Positions 63,682 through 64,000 of a stretch of DNA of 64,000 nt are shown here, one piece after another. The notes below the pieces were generated by a model. That model saw only the letters and a list, made by a program, of their open reading frames with translations. It made no database searches and had not been told where the DNA came from. Position numbers and translations under genes: made by a program. Within the stretch, counting starts at the first letter, position 1. Each line of letters starts with the position of its first letter. Source of the DNA: Geminicoccaceae bacterium (GTDB taxonomy: Bacteria; Pseudomonadota; Alphaproteobacteria; Geminicoccales; Geminicoccaceae); assembly GCA_025999455.1 (NCBI GenBank), contig AP024683.1:2792451-2856450 (forward strand), in the 5' to 3' direction.

Positions 63682-64000
63682 GTGAGCGAGGTCGAGGCGT
63701 TGCGCGAACGGGTGAGCTTCCTCGAGGATCAGCTCCGCGCCGCGCACCGGGGTCGCGGTCTCTTCTACGCGGCCATGTTCGAGGAGCTCGCCCGTCGGTT
63801 CGGCGAAGCCGAGGCCGAAGCGATCATGAAGGCCGCGATCCGGCGGCGGGGCGCCGAGGTCGGCCGCCGCTTCGCCGTGTTCGCGCCGGACGACCTCGAA
63901 GGCCTTTGCCGAGCCTTTCTCGACTTCGTCCCCGATCGCGGCCGCTTGTTCGAGCCCGAAGTCCGGCGTTGCGACCGAGACGAGCTCGTGATCCACATGC
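63682..64000 (+). CDS. L-2-amino-thiazoline-4-carboxylic acid hydrolase-like protein (5' part)
   Basis: The first 106 residues of a gene that runs off the right edge. Sequence resembles the ATC-hydrolase family (PF14196): LFYAAMFEELARRFGEAEAEAIMKAAIRRRGAEVGRRFA, then FEPEVRRCDRDELVIH. The GTG start at 63682 has AGGAG seven bases upstream; GTG at 63664 is a longer in-frame alternative. It is divergent from the aspartate dehydrogenase gene. The family links to cysteine release from thiazolines, but many members act on unknown substrates. Confidence 0.65.
   Translation, partial: MSEVEALRERVSFLEDQLRAAHRGRGLFYAAMFEELARRFGEAEAEAIMKAAIRRRGAEVGRRFAVFAPDDLEGLCRAFLDFVPDRGRLFEPEVRRCDRDELVIHM

Overview
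The window is about 64 kb of very GC-rich chromosomal DNA from what is most likely an alphaproteobacterium of the Rhodospirillales type. The evidence is the yajC-secD-secF block followed by a Mth938-like gene, a complete aerobic phenylacetate cluster, the many Liv, Dpp and NMT1-type ABC importers, and heavy use of GTG and TTG starts with start/stop overlaps (ATGA, GTGA, TTGA). No phage, transposase, plasmid replication gene or CRISPR array was seen. The taxonomic placement is inference.

Layout. 1-5.1 kb: the end of an unknown gene, then glcDEF (glycolate oxidase) and two tiny single-helix membrane proteins, then a Uma2-type protein. 5.2-10.4 kb: an aldo/keto reductase divergent from a coupled trio of acyl-CoA ligase, thiamine-diphosphate enzyme and SDR dehydrogenase. 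10.4-10.8 kb: a decayed reading frame and tRNA-Ser(GCT). 10.9-25.0 kb: phenylacetate catabolism. It comprises a paaN-livK-livH-livM-livG-livF operon, a divergent paaG-paaI-paaK-tetR operon, and a paaX/paaABCDE block. 25.2-27.8 kb: a Kef-type antiporter and a DUF815 ATPase. 27.9-35.2 kb: yajC-secD-secF-Mth938, a gene-free spacer with about 215-bp tandem repeats, a TraT lipoprotein, an Fe-type superoxide dismutase, and a squalene/phytoene-synthase-like (NDUFAF6-type) gene. 35.5-38.1 kb: an NMT1-type ABC importer.

38.1-43.3 kb: a small surface-polysaccharide locus (Wzc-type kinase, O-antigen-ligase-like protein, divergent TPR protein, Ser/Thr-rich exported protein). 43.5 kb: tRNA-Phe(GAA). 44-50.5 kb: a dipeptide-type ABC operon with an M14-type deacylase. 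50.5-53.4 kb: class IV aminotransferase, acyl-CoA dehydrogenase and Asp/Glu/hydantoin racemase. 53.4-59.9 kb: sparse DNA with a flavin reductase, a DapA-family lyase/aldolase, a methyltransferase and gloB, separated by gene-free spacers of 0.5, 1.1 and 1.5 kb. 59.9-64 kb: a Liv-type importer with binding protein and two ATPases but no permeases, an aspartate dehydrogenase, and the start of an ATC-hydrolase-like gene.

How it works together. The genes describe a heterotroph that imports and oxidises aromatic acids, 2-hydroxy acids, peptides and amino-acid derivatives. Phenylacetate is probably imported by the LivKHMGF system encoded with paaN. It is activated by PaaK, epoxidised by PaaABCDE, isomerised by PaaG and passed to ring opening with PaaN; PaaI rescues trapped CoA, and PaaX plus a TetR protein regulate. 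The later beta-oxidation genes paaF, paaH and paaJ are not here. The main unexplained features are the repeat-bearing gene-free spacers, the ligase/ThDP/SDR trio, the tiny protein pair after glcF, and the permease-less Liv cluster.
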